The notes below the pieces were generated by a model, which was not told the origin of the DNA, ran no database searches, and worked only from the letters and a program-made list of their open reading frames with translations. Below, piece after piece: positions 26,862 to 33,570 of a stretch of 64,000 nt of DNA. The stretch is from CAYPFY01 sp964410105 (GTDB lineage Bacteria; Bacteroidota; Ignavibacteria; UBA10030; SZUA-254): the NCBI GenBank assembly GCA_964410105.1, contig CAYPFY010000007.1:62001-126000 (forward strand), in the 5' to 3' direction. A program made the position numbers and the translations under genes. Within the stretch, counting starts at the first letter, position 1; each line of letters opens with the position of its first letter.

Positions 26862-27785
26862 TCAGTGAGCACCACCCCGAATCATCTTGAATGTATGGAG
26901 GATGGCCGGAAAAAGGGCGTCCATACCGTCTGCGGCTCCTGAGGGGGATCCCGGAAAATTGATGATCAGAGTCGATCCCCGCAGCCCGACGACATTGCGC
27001 GAGAGCATGGCGGTCGGGATGCGGCTTTGACCGAAGGACCGCAGAGTCTCTTCGACCCCCTCGAGGCGTCGATCGATCACGGCCAGGGTCGCCTCCGGCG
27101 TAAGATCTTCGGGCCCCGTGCCTGTCCCGCCCGTCGTCAGAATAAGATCGCACTTCTCCACATCGGCGAGGGATTTCAATTCTTTTTCGATCGTCGGGCG
27201 ATCATCGGGAAGCACCCTGTACAGGGGATCCGAAAAATGCAGTTTCTTCAGCCGTTCCATAAGCACCAGCCCTGAGGAGTCGGTCCGTTTCCCGCGGCTG
27301 ACAGAGTTGCTCAGGACCACAACGGCGGAGGACAGGCCCTCCCCGGAGTCCCTGATCGCCGATTTCCCTCCCTTCTTCTCGAGCAACCGGACCGACCGAA
27401 TCTCCATATCCTCATCAACACCCTTCAACATGTCGTAGAGGGTCAGGGCGGCAGCTGACGCCGCGACCAGCGCCTCCATCTCCACGCCCGTCTTCCATAT
27501 CGCCTTCACCTCTGATGTAATCATGATGGCACGGTCGTCGAGAGACACATCGACCTGGATAAAGTCGAGCGGCACTTGGTGGCAATGCGGCACGAGAAGA
27601 CTCGTCTGCTTGGCGGCCTGAATCCCCGCCACCTTTGCCACTCCGATGGGATCGGCCTTCGGAGTAGCTCCTCTGCGAATGGCATCGATGGTGGAAGCGG
27701 CAACTATCAGTGAGGCAGAGGCTTTTGCCGAGCGCAGTGTGAGGGATTTTGAGGATACATCTCGGGTTGCAAAGGGGGGTCCCAT
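26862..27785 (-). CDS. moaCB: Bifunctional molybdenum cofactor protein: MoaC fused to MoaB/Mog
   Basis: Two Moco steps in one chain. The N-terminal half is MoaC, making cyclic pyranopterin phosphate (ADPIGVAKVAGIQAAKQTS, VPHCHQVPLDF, KTGVEMEAL, YDMLKGVDEDM). The C-terminal half is the MoaB/Mog molybdopterin adenylyltransferase (VVVLSNSVSRGKR, LILTTGGTGTGPEDLTPEAT, NFPGSPSGAADG). Fusions of this order are known in several phyla. The ATG at 27785 is chosen because promoter-like boxes overlap the alternative ATG at 27809. It is followed without a gap by a molybdoenzyme gene. Motifs of both halves look intact. Confidence 0.92.
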   Translation of the reverse strand: MGPPFATRDVSSKSLTLRSAKASASLIVAASTIDAIRRGATPKADPIGVAKVAGIQAAKQTSLLVPHCHQVPLDFIQVDVSLDDRAIMITSEVKAIWKTGVEMEALVAASAAALTLYDMLKGVDEDMEIRSVRLLEKKGGKSAIRDSGEGLSSAVVVLSNSVSRGKRTDSSGLVLMERLKKLHFSDPLYRVLPDDRPTIEKELKSLADVEKCDLILTTGGTGTGPEDLTPEATLAVIDRRLEGVEETLRSFGQSRIPTAMLSRNVVGLRGSTLIINFPGSPSGAADGMDALFPAILHTFKMIRGGAH

Positions 27786-27794
27786 GATTGGTGT

Positions 27795-27823
27795 AAAGTA
27801 CGACAGCATGTATAAAAAATCAA
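27795..27823 (-). promoter_or_regulatory. Candidate promoter of moaCB
   Basis: Minus strand: TTGATT, 17 bases, TACTTT. A second overlapping choice is TTCACC, 17 bases, TATACA. Both lie in the T-rich tail of the preceding gene's terminator and would give a very short leader to the ATG at 27785. Confidence 0.3.
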
Positions 27824-27830
27824 ATAAAAA

Positions 27831-27852
27831 GGGTGAAGCGTTAGCTTCACCC
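27831..27852 (-). terminator. Rho-independent terminator
   Basis: A perfect 9-pair stem (GGGTGAAGC / GCTTCACCC) with a 4-base loop, followed on the minus strand by TTTTTATTTG. It ends the transcript of the small exported basic protein and insulates moaCB. Confidence 0.85.
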
Positions 27853-27880
27853 GGTTCTCAAAAAACCTCGGAGGGTGTTA

Positions 27881-28204
27881 CTATCCTTTGCGGACCCTGC
27901 CGTTATGTTTGGATCGATAAATCCTGCGCGACTCACGATTCAACTCCCTGTGGAGCTTTCTTCGTTCGCCCGGAGTAACTTTTCCGTCTGATTTTGCGGC
28001 CAGCTCGTCTGCTTTAATTTTCCCTTCCTGACGTTCGAGCCTTCGGGTTTCACCGCGTGTCAATTCTCCGCTCTTCACCCCCTGCCGGATCCGGTGTTGC
28101 TGAATTCGCTCGCGCTTATCGACCCCGGGCGTCTTATCCTGCGCGCTCGATAGAGCCGCCAGCGAGGCCAGCAGGATTCCCATGAACAATACACGTGTCT
28201 TCAT
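27881..28204 (-). CDS. Small exported basic protein, conserved hypothetical
   Basis: Signal peptide (RVLFMGILLASLAALSSAQ), then about 85 very charged residues: KRERIQQHRIRQGVKSGELT, GETRRLERQEGKI, SDGKVTPGERRKLHRELNRE, RRIYRSKHN. The same pattern (two helical arms around a DGKVTPGE turn that resembles a degenerate EF-hand) occurs in small periplasmic proteins of Proteobacteria; the function is unknown. It stands alone between moaA and moaCB with its own terminator. The 30 bases before its start resemble those before the methionine-rich protein gene at 31.5 kb. Confidence 0.75.
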   Translation of the reverse strand: MKTRVLFMGILLASLAALSSAQDKTPGVDKRERIQQHRIRQGVKSGELTRGETRRLERQEGKIKADELAAKSDGKVTPGERRKLHRELNRESRRIYRSKHNGRVRKG

Positions 28205-28210
28205 ACGATA

Positions 28211-28243
28211 TCCTCAATAATTGAATGGACCGTTCATTAGGTG
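28211..28243 (-). promoter_or_regulatory. Leader motif shared with the methionine-rich protein gene
   Basis: Minus strand: CACCTAA, eight bases, then CCATTCAATTATTGAGGA just before the start codon. The same two blocks, without the eight-base spacer, precede the gene at 31546. The right end supplies the ribosome site. Confidence 0.4.
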
Positions 28244-28317
28244 GGACCCTGCGCGGGTAACTGAAGTTTAACGGCGAGCTGAAGGTTGTGCCGGAGATCA
28301 CACCCCCAGAAGTCTTC

Positions 28318-29316
28318 TCACCCGCCGATTTGGCTCATCGTCCTGCTCGGCCGAACGAAACCGGGGCGATTAATAAGATGCCCCTCCTCCTTGTCCAGAA
28401 CGGCCTTCACAATAGTGTTCCGGATCTCTTCATCCCGTGATCCGGACCGAAGCATGGACTTCAGATCGGTCTCATGGAGAGAGAACAGGCACGTTCGCAG
28501 CTTCCCGTCGGAAGTCAGGCGGATTCGATTACACGAAGAGCAGAACGGATCCGAGACCGACGCGATGAACCCGATCTCGCCCTTCCCGTCGTCGAACCTA
28601 TAGCGATCGGCGGCCTGCGAACCATGGTATTCGAGCGGGATAAGCTTTGGACCGAGGGCATTGATCCGCTCGATGATTTCGCGGGCCGGAACCACTTTAT
28701 CGAGAGACCAGCCATCATCGGCGCCGATCGGCATGAACTCAATGAACCGGATCGTAAACGGCTTCGTCCTGGCGAGGCGGGCGAAATCCTCGATTTCTCC
28801 GTCGTTGACGCCCCGGATAAGTACGACGTTGATCTTTATCGGCCGGATGGGAAGGTTTTCGATGGCAAGGAGGCCTTCCCAGACATTTCGAAGAAAATCC
28901 CTCCGCGCCATGGCGGAGAATCTGGCGGCATCGAGAGAATCCAGGCTCACATTTATCCTGCTAAGGCCCGCCTTGACAAGCGAGAGAGCCTGCTCGGCGA
29001 GAAAAAAGCCATTCGTTGTGAGGGCAATGTCCCGGATCCCGGGCACCCGGGAAATCTTCTCGATGAGGATCGGGAGCTCCTTTCTCATCAGGGGCTCGCC
29101 CCCTGTGAGCCGGATCTTTGTTATCCCCATGTCGGCAAAGACGTGTGCAAGGCGCGTCATCTCCTCGAACGTGAGAAGCTCGTCTTTCCTCATCCACGTC
29201 ATCCCGGACTCGGGCATGCAGTATGTACACCGAAAATTGCACCGATCGGTGACAGAGATCCGGAGACTATTCGCGATACGCCCGAAGCGGTCCTGAAGTT
29301 CCACAAAATCGCCCAT
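28318..29316 (-). CDS. moaA: GTP 3',8-cyclase
   Basis: The radical-SAM enzyme that starts molybdenum cofactor synthesis, turning GTP into 3',8-cyclo-7,8-dihydro-GTP. The N-terminal cluster motif is CNFRCTYC. The second cluster is held by three cysteines in CSSCNRIRLTSDGKLRTC. TGGEPLMRKELP, NVSLDSLD and FIEFMPIG are typical. The terminal GG, needed for activity in MoaA, is present. Length 332. It has its own promoter-like boxes and is read separately from the other Moco genes. Confidence 0.96.
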   Translation of the reverse strand: MGDFVELQDRFGRIANSLRISVTDRCNFRCTYCMPESGMTWMRKDELLTFEEMTRLAHVFADMGITKIRLTGGEPLMRKELPILIEKISRVPGIRDIALTTNGFFLAEQALSLVKAGLSRINVSLDSLDAARFSAMARRDFLRNVWEGLLAIENLPIRPIKINVVLIRGVNDGEIEDFARLARTKPFTIRFIEFMPIGADDGWSLDKVVPAREIIERINALGPKLIPLEYHGSQAADRYRFDDGKGEIGFIASVSDPFCSSCNRIRLTSDGKLRTCLFSLHETDLKSMLRSGSRDEEIRNTIVKAVLDKEEGHLINRPGFVRPSRTMSQIGG

Positions 29317-29338
29317 AGGAATTGAATGATTCTATCAC

Positions 29339-29367
29339 AATATAATCACACAGGAGACGGGGCGCAA
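29339..29367 (-). promoter_or_regulatory. Candidate promoter of moaA
   Basis: Minus strand: TTGCGC, 17 bases, TATATT, with about 22 bases to the ATG. Confidence 0.5.
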
Positions 29368-29447
29368 CAGTGCGTGGTCTTGGGCCGGGAGAACGAATGG
29401 CCCGCGAGGACGCCTGGTTTTGGGCATCCCGTCGCGGCCGATATTGA

Positions 29448-30080
29448 TCAGGCGCTGGGGGGGTGGACCTTTTTCCAGCCGGTGATGATTGAAAAAAAAT
29501 TGCTCCAGCCGGCGATGGCGACCATCAGCAGATGTCCGGCGAAGAATCCGACGAGGCCGGCCATGAAGATAAAATGCCATACCCTGGCAGCGTCGTAGCC
29601 CCCGAAAAACCTTGTTATCATCCCCCACTGGACCGGAAGATAAATCGCCATGCCGGTGAGGATGGCGCCCAAGGCGAGGAGCGGAACCATCGTATAAGCG
29701 AGTTTCTGAAGGGAGTTATATTTCCCCTGTGAAGGATGATCCCGCCTGAGGCGGAGATAGTACGCGATCATGGGGAGAACGCCGGGAATATCTGAGCGTG
29801 CGAAGAGGGTAGTCTTCCTCCCGTGTCGTGAGAGCACATTATAGACCGAATACGCAAATCCGTTCACAACAAACAGCCACATCGCAAAAAAATGCCACTG
29901 GCGTGCACCTGCCAGCCAGCCCCCGAGCGTCAAATCGACCGGGATCCTGAATGCGAACACAGGAGAGGCGTTGTAAATCCGGAGCCCGCTCAGCACCATT
30001 ATAGCGAGCACGATGAAATTGACCCAGTGCGTCAGTCTTATGATCAGCGGATGCTGAAACTCTTTCGATTGCTTGTTCAC
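29448..30080 (-). CDS. Di-heme-type cytochrome b membrane subunit
   Basis: An integral membrane protein of the Ni-hydrogenase/formate-dehydrogenase cytochrome b type (b561-like superfamily), with four to five membrane segments. Candidate heme ligands: H18 in RLTHWVNFIV, H63 in RQWHFFAMWLF, and histidines in ARVWHFIFM and GFFAGHLLMVA. The GTG start overlaps the stop of the small lipoprotein (GTGA). By context it passes electrons between the quinone pool and the exported molybdoenzyme encoded two genes upstream, the role YedZ/MsrQ plays for YedY/MsrP; here the family is different. Confidence 0.88.
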   Translation of the reverse strand: MNKQSKEFQHPLIIRLTHWVNFIVLAIMVLSGLRIYNASPVFAFRIPVDLTLGGWLAGARQWHFFAMWLFVVNGFAYSVYNVLSRHGRKTTLFARSDIPGVLPMIAYYLRLRRDHPSQGKYNSLQKLAYTMVPLLALGAILTGMAIYLPVQWGMITRFFGGYDAARVWHFIFMAGLVGFFAGHLLMVAIAGWSNFFSIITGWKKVHPPSA

Positions 30081-30283
30081 AGGCGGTCCGGCTTACAACC
30101 GGGGCAGGCTTTCAGGCGAAGCTCCTGTGCCTCATCCAGCGTCATCGTCCGCGTCCTGGCCATGCACACGCGGGGGCAGGAATCTGTATGATAGGTCCTG
30201 GTTTTTTCGATCGCCAGAACCCTCTTTTGCGGAACGGAGCAGCCAGAAGCGGCGAGCAGCGCGATGAGCAGAAGCTTTCTCAT
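30077..30283 (-). CDS. Small cysteine-containing lipoprotein
   Basis: 68 residues: a signal peptide with a clear lipobox (LLIALLAASGC), then a short domain with two cysteine pairs, TYHTDSCPRVCMART and LKACPGCKPD. The layout (Tyr-His..Cys .. eA.. Cys-x2-Cys) is like the Ada-type metal-binding domain found on small exported proteins. It could bind zinc, or act as a redox or electron-transfer link. It is nested by ATGA and GTGA overlaps between the exported molybdoenzyme and the cytochrome b, so a role in that complex is likely (inference). Confidence 0.75.
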   Translation of the reverse strand: MRKLLLIALLAASGCSVPQKRVLAIEKTRTYHTDSCPRVCMARTRTMTLDEAQELRLKACPGCKPDRL

Positions 30284-31005
30284 AAACCTGCGAACCAGTC
30301 GTATCCCTGGTCCTCCCAATATCCTCCGGGTTTCTCATTCGTCAACACGATCTTGTCCACCCATTTCGCGCTCTTGTATCCGAGCTTCGTCGGCATGACG
30401 ATTCGGACCGGAGCGCCGTGCTGGAGCGAGAGCGGTTTACCGTACGCTTCGTAGCAGAGGATCGATTGAGGGTGAAGGGCGCTCGGCATATCATAGGACG
30501 TGTAGTACTCGTCGCCGCACTCGACCTTTAAGAATTTCGCGCTGAGATCGGCGCCGGCGAATTTCAAAAACTCCCTCAGGGAGCATCCTCCCCACTTCGG
30601 TATCATGCTCCACCCTTCCACGCAGCAGTGCCGGGTGTTCATGACACGCTTCGGGAGCGAGGCAAGCTGGCCGAGGGTGTACGATGCGGTTTTTAGCCCC
30701 GGCCCCTCCAGGGTGAGGCTCCACCCCTTGAGGTCGATATCCGGCTCATCGGTATCGTAGCCATTGACGCGGAACCCGGATTCGGGAGTCATCTCCGCAT
30801 CCGGGTATTCCGTAGCGAGCTTCGCCGGGTCAAAAACACTCTGCTGCACCCAGTCATTGAAAGACTGGAAAGCCCTCAGCAGAGATTCGGTCTTTCCGCC
30901 CGGGGAGATGTCGCAGCCCGCCAGAAAAGCCAGGGGCGCAGAAATCAGAATTCTTCTTCTCGAAGAAGAAAACGGAGAGGTTGTATCGGGTTTATAGGTG
31001 GTCAT
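30280..31005 (-). CDS. Exported sulfite-oxidase-fold molybdoenzyme (YedY/MsrP- or SorT-like)
   Basis: The N-terminus has SSRRRILIS followed by a hydrophobic stretch and a lipobox (PLAFLAGC), suggesting Tat export and lipid anchoring. The SUOX domain has the molybdenum Cys in TRHCCVEGWSMIPKWGG (second Cys of the pair by alignment with CVEAWS in YedY) and the pterin motifs GAPVRIVMPTKLGYKSAKW and GYWEDQGYDW. There is no dimerisation domain. Family members oxidise sulfite or reduce methionine sulfoxide; this one is not resolved. The ATG at 31005 is chosen; ATG 31017 directly follows the upstream terminator. It is coupled to the lipoprotein and cytochrome b genes. Confidence 0.88.
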   Translation of the reverse strand: MTTYKPDTTSPFSSSRRRILISAPLAFLAGCDISPGGKTESLLRAFQSFNDWVQQSVFDPAKLATEYPDAEMTPESGFRVNGYDTDEPDIDLKGWSLTLEGPGLKTASYTLGQLASLPKRVMNTRHCCVEGWSMIPKWGGCSLREFLKFAGADLSAKFLKVECGDEYYTSYDMPSALHPQSILCYEAYGKPLSLQHGAPVRIVMPTKLGYKSAKWVDKIVLTNEKPGGYWEDQGYDWFAGL

Positions 31006-31017
31006 ATCCCGGCGCAT

Positions 31018-31051
31018 AAAAAAAGAAAGCGGCAATCAACGTGCCGCTTTC
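31018..31051 (-). terminator. Terminator touching the molybdoenzyme gene start
   Basis: A 10-pair perfect stem (GAAAGCGGCA / TGCCGCTTTC, 7-base loop) followed on the minus strand by seven T, directly ahead of an ATG. It ends the methionine-rich protein transcript; read-through would supply the next operon. Confidence 0.85.
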
Positions 31052-31087
31052 CGGTTCCCATAGCGCTCATCGAGCGTGGAACAAAAC

Positions 31088-31546
31088 CTAGTGGTTATCG
31101 TCCTTCTTCTCGTCTTTCTTTTCCATCATCTCGCCCTTCTTCTCCATCTTCTTCCCCATCTTACCCATCTTACCCATCTTACCCTTGTGTTTGCCGCCCA
31201 TCTTTTCCATCATCTCGCCCTTCTTCTCCATCTTTTCACCAGACTTCTCCATTGATTCCGATGCATTCTCCTTCATCTCACCCTTCTTCTCCATCATCTC
31301 TCCGGCTTTCTCTTCCCCTTTTTCCTCCATCGCCTCACCTTTCTTCTCCATATGCTTCGCCATCTTCGCCTTATGCTTTCCCATCTTCTCCTTCATCTCA
31401 CCCTTCTTCTCCATCATCTCGCCCTTCTTCTCCATCTTTTCTCCGGGCTTCTCCATCTTCTCCTCTGTCTTCTCCTGGGCGGCGAGACGAGCCTGGACCG
31501 CGACGAAGGCGGCAAGAACGAAAAACATCACCAAAAGTTTTTTCAT
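31088..31546 (-). CDS. Exported methionine/lysine/glutamate-rich repeat protein (MrpX-like)
   Basis: Signal peptide (KKLLVMFFVLAAFVAVQA, cleaved near RLAA/QEKT), then 129 residues made of repeats such as MEKKGEMMEKKGEM, MGKHKAKM and GKMGKMGKKM. I count 23 Met in the mature part (about 18 percent), almost no aromatic or aliphatic residues, and no Cys. Composition and setting recall MrpX, the periplasmic Met-rich peptide of Azospira that soaks up hypochlorite and is repaired by YedYZ. Here an exported YedY-fold enzyme lies directly downstream. It has a strong ribosome site (AGGAGGGG) and its own promoter and terminator. Short repeats make homology by alignment unsafe. Confidence 0.75.
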   Translation of the reverse strand: MKKLLVMFFVLAAFVAVQARLAAQEKTEEKMEKPGEKMEKKGEMMEKKGEMKEKMGKHKAKMAKHMEKKGEAMEEKGEEKAGEMMEKKGEMKENASESMEKSGEKMEKKGEMMEKMGGKHKGKMGKMGKMGKKMEKKGEMMEKKDEKKDDNH

Positions 31547-31552
31547 AACCCC

Positions 31553-31577
31553 TCCTGAATCATTGAACGGTTAGGTG
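31553..31577 (-). promoter_or_regulatory. Leader motif shared with the gene at 28204
   Basis: Minus strand: CACCTAA followed directly by CCGTTCAATGATTCAGGA, ending in the ribosome site. Three mismatches to the 28.2 kb copy over the second block. Confidence 0.4.
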
Positions 31578-31606
31578 ATTAGTGTGGCTTGAAATTTGAT
31601 GAGGTC

Positions 31607-31635
31607 AATGTAGGAATCGCTTGTTTCAAAGTCAA
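31607..31635 (-). promoter_or_regulatory. Promoter of the methionine-rich protein gene
   Basis: Minus strand: TTGACT, 17 bases, TACATT, giving a leader of about 55 bases that contains the shared motif. Confidence 0.6.
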
Positions 31636-31703
31636 CAACGGGCTATATTATTTTTTCTTAATTGCGAGCCAAATTTCCTGCCGGCCGGCGCTCAACCGCT
31701 GGC

Positions 31704-32138
31704 TCATGCGGGAGTGAGGCTGTCGCCCTGCATACCTACCCAACGCTCGCCGTCCGAATAAAATTCCCTCTTCCATATCGGCACGCTTTTTTTTATGGTG
31801 TCGATGATAAACCTGCACGCCTCGAACGCCTGGCTCCGGTGAGCGGAGGAAACGGCGATCGCGATACTCGCCTGGCCGACCTCGACCCTCCCAATGCGGT
31901 GAACTATGGATACTTCAACGAGGTCCCACCGCGATCGCGCCTCGGAAGCGATCTCAGCCAGAATCTTCTTGGCCATGGGCTCGTACGCTTCATATTCCAG
32001 CGACAGCACCTCCTTACCATCCGCGCAATTTCGGGTTGTGCCGATAAACACGTCGACCGCTCCGGCGGAAGGTCTGCTCACAGACTCAATCACGCGTTGC
32101 AGCTCGATTGATTTTGTCACAATTTCGATCACGGTCAA
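31704..32138 (-). CDS. moaE: Molybdopterin synthase catalytic subunit
   Basis: Transfers sulfur from MoaD to cyclic pyranopterin phosphate to form molybdopterin. It shows GAVDVFIGTTRN, LSLEYEAYEPMAKK, VSIVHRIGRVEVGQASIAIAVSSAHR and the active-site KKSVPIWKREFYSDGERWVG. Length 144 is normal. A TTG start would overlap the moaD stop (TTGA), a coupling seen repeatedly here; a GTG two codons later is the alternative. It is the last gene of the mobA-like/moeA/moaD/moaE run. Confidence 0.95.
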   Translation of the reverse strand: MTVIEIVTKSIELQRVIESVSRPSAGAVDVFIGTTRNCADGKEVLSLEYEAYEPMAKKILAEIASEARSRWDLVEVSIVHRIGRVEVGQASIAIAVSSAHRSQAFEACRFIIDTIKKSVPIWKREFYSDGERWVGMQGDSLTPA

Positions 32139-32380
32139 CCGCCGCTCACCGGGGGTATGAGAGCCACCTCATCCCCGTCGCGCAGGACCCTATTGCCCGG
32201 GGCATACTCTTGATTCACGGCGATGCGAAGAACCCCCTCCCACGGGCGCAGGCCGGGGAAGCGGTCGAGCAAAGCCGCCAGCGCATCGGCGGCGGTCGCG
32301 GATTGTGGCAGAGGCAAGTGCAGCTCGCGACACTTTGCGGCATCCCGGGCGGATGCAAAAAGATGCACGGTCACCTCCAT
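32135..32380 (-). CDS. moaD: Molybdopterin synthase sulfur carrier subunit
   Basis: An 81-residue ubiquitin-like protein whose C-terminal Gly-Gly carries the thiocarboxylate sulfur. MEVTVHLFASARDAAKC, LPQSATAADALAALLDRFP, RIAVNQEYAPGNRVLRDGDEVALIPPVSGG-type ending with the required GG just before the stop. Its start lies inside the last ten bases of moeA, and its stop overlaps moaE. A longer frame upstream is only read-through of the moeA antisense phase. Confidence 0.94.
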   Translation of the reverse strand: MEVTVHLFASARDAAKCRELHLPLPQSATAADALAALLDRFPGLRPWEGVLRIAVNQEYAPGNRVLRDGDEVALIPPVSGG

Positions 32381-33570
32381 GGCAACAGCTCCACCTCCAC
32401 ATCGTCGCCGGGACGGATTTCCCGCACATCCTCCGGAATGATGATCAGACAATTTGCCTTCGAGAGCGAGCTCAACACATTTGAAACCTGGGATCCTGTC
32501 GTTCGGACAGCGAGGTAACCGTTTTCGTGATGAAGCACCCCCCGAACGTAATGGCGTTTGCCATCTGACTTCGTGAAGGGCTCGACCAACCGCGCCCGGA
32601 GAGTGAATTCCCGGAAAACTCTCCCCATCATCGCCCAAAGGGCAGGACGGACAAACTTCAGGAACGTCACCATAGACGAGACAGGATTCCCGGGCAACCC
32701 GAACACAATGGTTTGCCCCCGCTTGCCGAACACAAGCGGCATGCCCGGCTTGATATTCACCCTGGAGAAAAGCACATCGACCCCCGTCTGTTCGAATAGT
32801 TTCGTCACAAGGTCATATTTTCCCACGGAAACGCCGCCGGAGGTAATCAGCATGTCAGTTGCAAGCCCGATCTTCATTTTCAGACCGAGCTCGGACGGAT
32901 CGTCCTTTGCGTTCCCCAGCATCTGAACATCGCATCCACACTCACGGGCAAGCGAACCGAGCACATAGGCATTGCTGTCATAAATCTTCCCTTCGGGAAG
33001 AGGTTTTCCGAATCCCAGAATTTCGGATCCGGTGGTCAGAATGGCGACCTCCGGCGGGCGCCGGACGGAGGCAAACTCAAGTCCAAGCGAAGCCAGGAGC
33101 CCGAGTTCCGGGGCGGTGAGAACTGTCCCGGCCTCGACCACACGCGCTCCCAGCGGAATATCGGAACCTTTGGGACGGATATTAAGCCCTCTTTTGGCGG
33201 CGTGAAGCACCGTGACAAATCCGTCGCCAGCGGATTCAGTCCACTCCTGCTGGACGACGGCGGTACACCCCTCGGGAATGAGCGCCCCCGTCATGATACT
33301 CATGGCCTCGCCGGCGCGGAGGGGACTAGGAGCGACCGATCCTGCGGGAATCTCTCCGGCGATCCTGAGCGTCCGAGGAATTTCCGTGAGGTCGTCATGA
33401 CGCACGGCATAGCCATCCATCGCGGCGTTATCAAAAGGGGGCGACTCGGCCGATGCGATGACATCTTCCGCTACCACGCGCCCGAGCGCCTGATTGAGAC
33501 TCACCGTCATCGTCCCTACAGGGGTGATATGATTCCGGATAATCGCGAGGGCTTCCTCCGGATTTATCAC
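32371..33570 (-). CDS. moeA: Molybdopterin molybdenumtransferase
   Basis: Inserts molybdate into adenylylated molybdopterin. Motifs: PPFDNAAMDGYAVR, AGEIPAGS, IMTGALIPEGCTAVV, ILTTGSEILG, GKIYDSNAYVLG, ITSGGVSVGKYD, VNIKPGMPLVFG, VFGLPGNPVSSMV. Length 399. The GTG start overlaps the stop of the MobA-like gene (GTGA), and its end overlaps moaD, so the unit is strongly coupled. All catalytic acidic residues of the family appear present. Confidence 0.95.
   Translation of the reverse strand: MINPEEALAIIRNHITPVGTMTVSLNQALGRVVAEDVIASAESPPFDNAAMDGYAVRHDDLTEIPRTLRIAGEIPAGSVAPSPLRAGEAMSIMTGALIPEGCTAVVQQEWTESAGDGFVTVLHAAKRGLNIRPKGSDIPLGARVVEAGTVLTAPELGLLASLGLEFASVRRPPEVAILTTGSEILGFGKPLPEGKIYDSNAYVLGSLARECGCDVQMLGNAKDDPSELGLKMKIGLATDMLITSGGVSVGKYDLVTKLFEQTGVDVLFSRVNIKPGMPLVFGKRGQTIVFGLPGNPVSSMVTFLKFVRPALWAMMGRVFREFTLRARLVEPFTKSDGKRHYVRGVLHHENGYLAVRTTGSQVSNVLSSLSKANCLIIIPEDVREIRPGDDVEVELLPWR

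Noticed and set aside
31088..31546. Tandem repeats considered as a CRISPR-like array
   Set aside because: The repeats are codon-level and in frame with no unique spacers; no cas genes are present. No CRISPR array, insertion sequence or prophage gene was seen in the window.
31185..31574. Plus-strand frames over the Met-rich repeat gene
   Set aside because: Ser/Phe/Pro-rich repeats that are only the antisense of the KGEM repeats; the minus frame has signal peptide, ribosome site, promoter and terminator.
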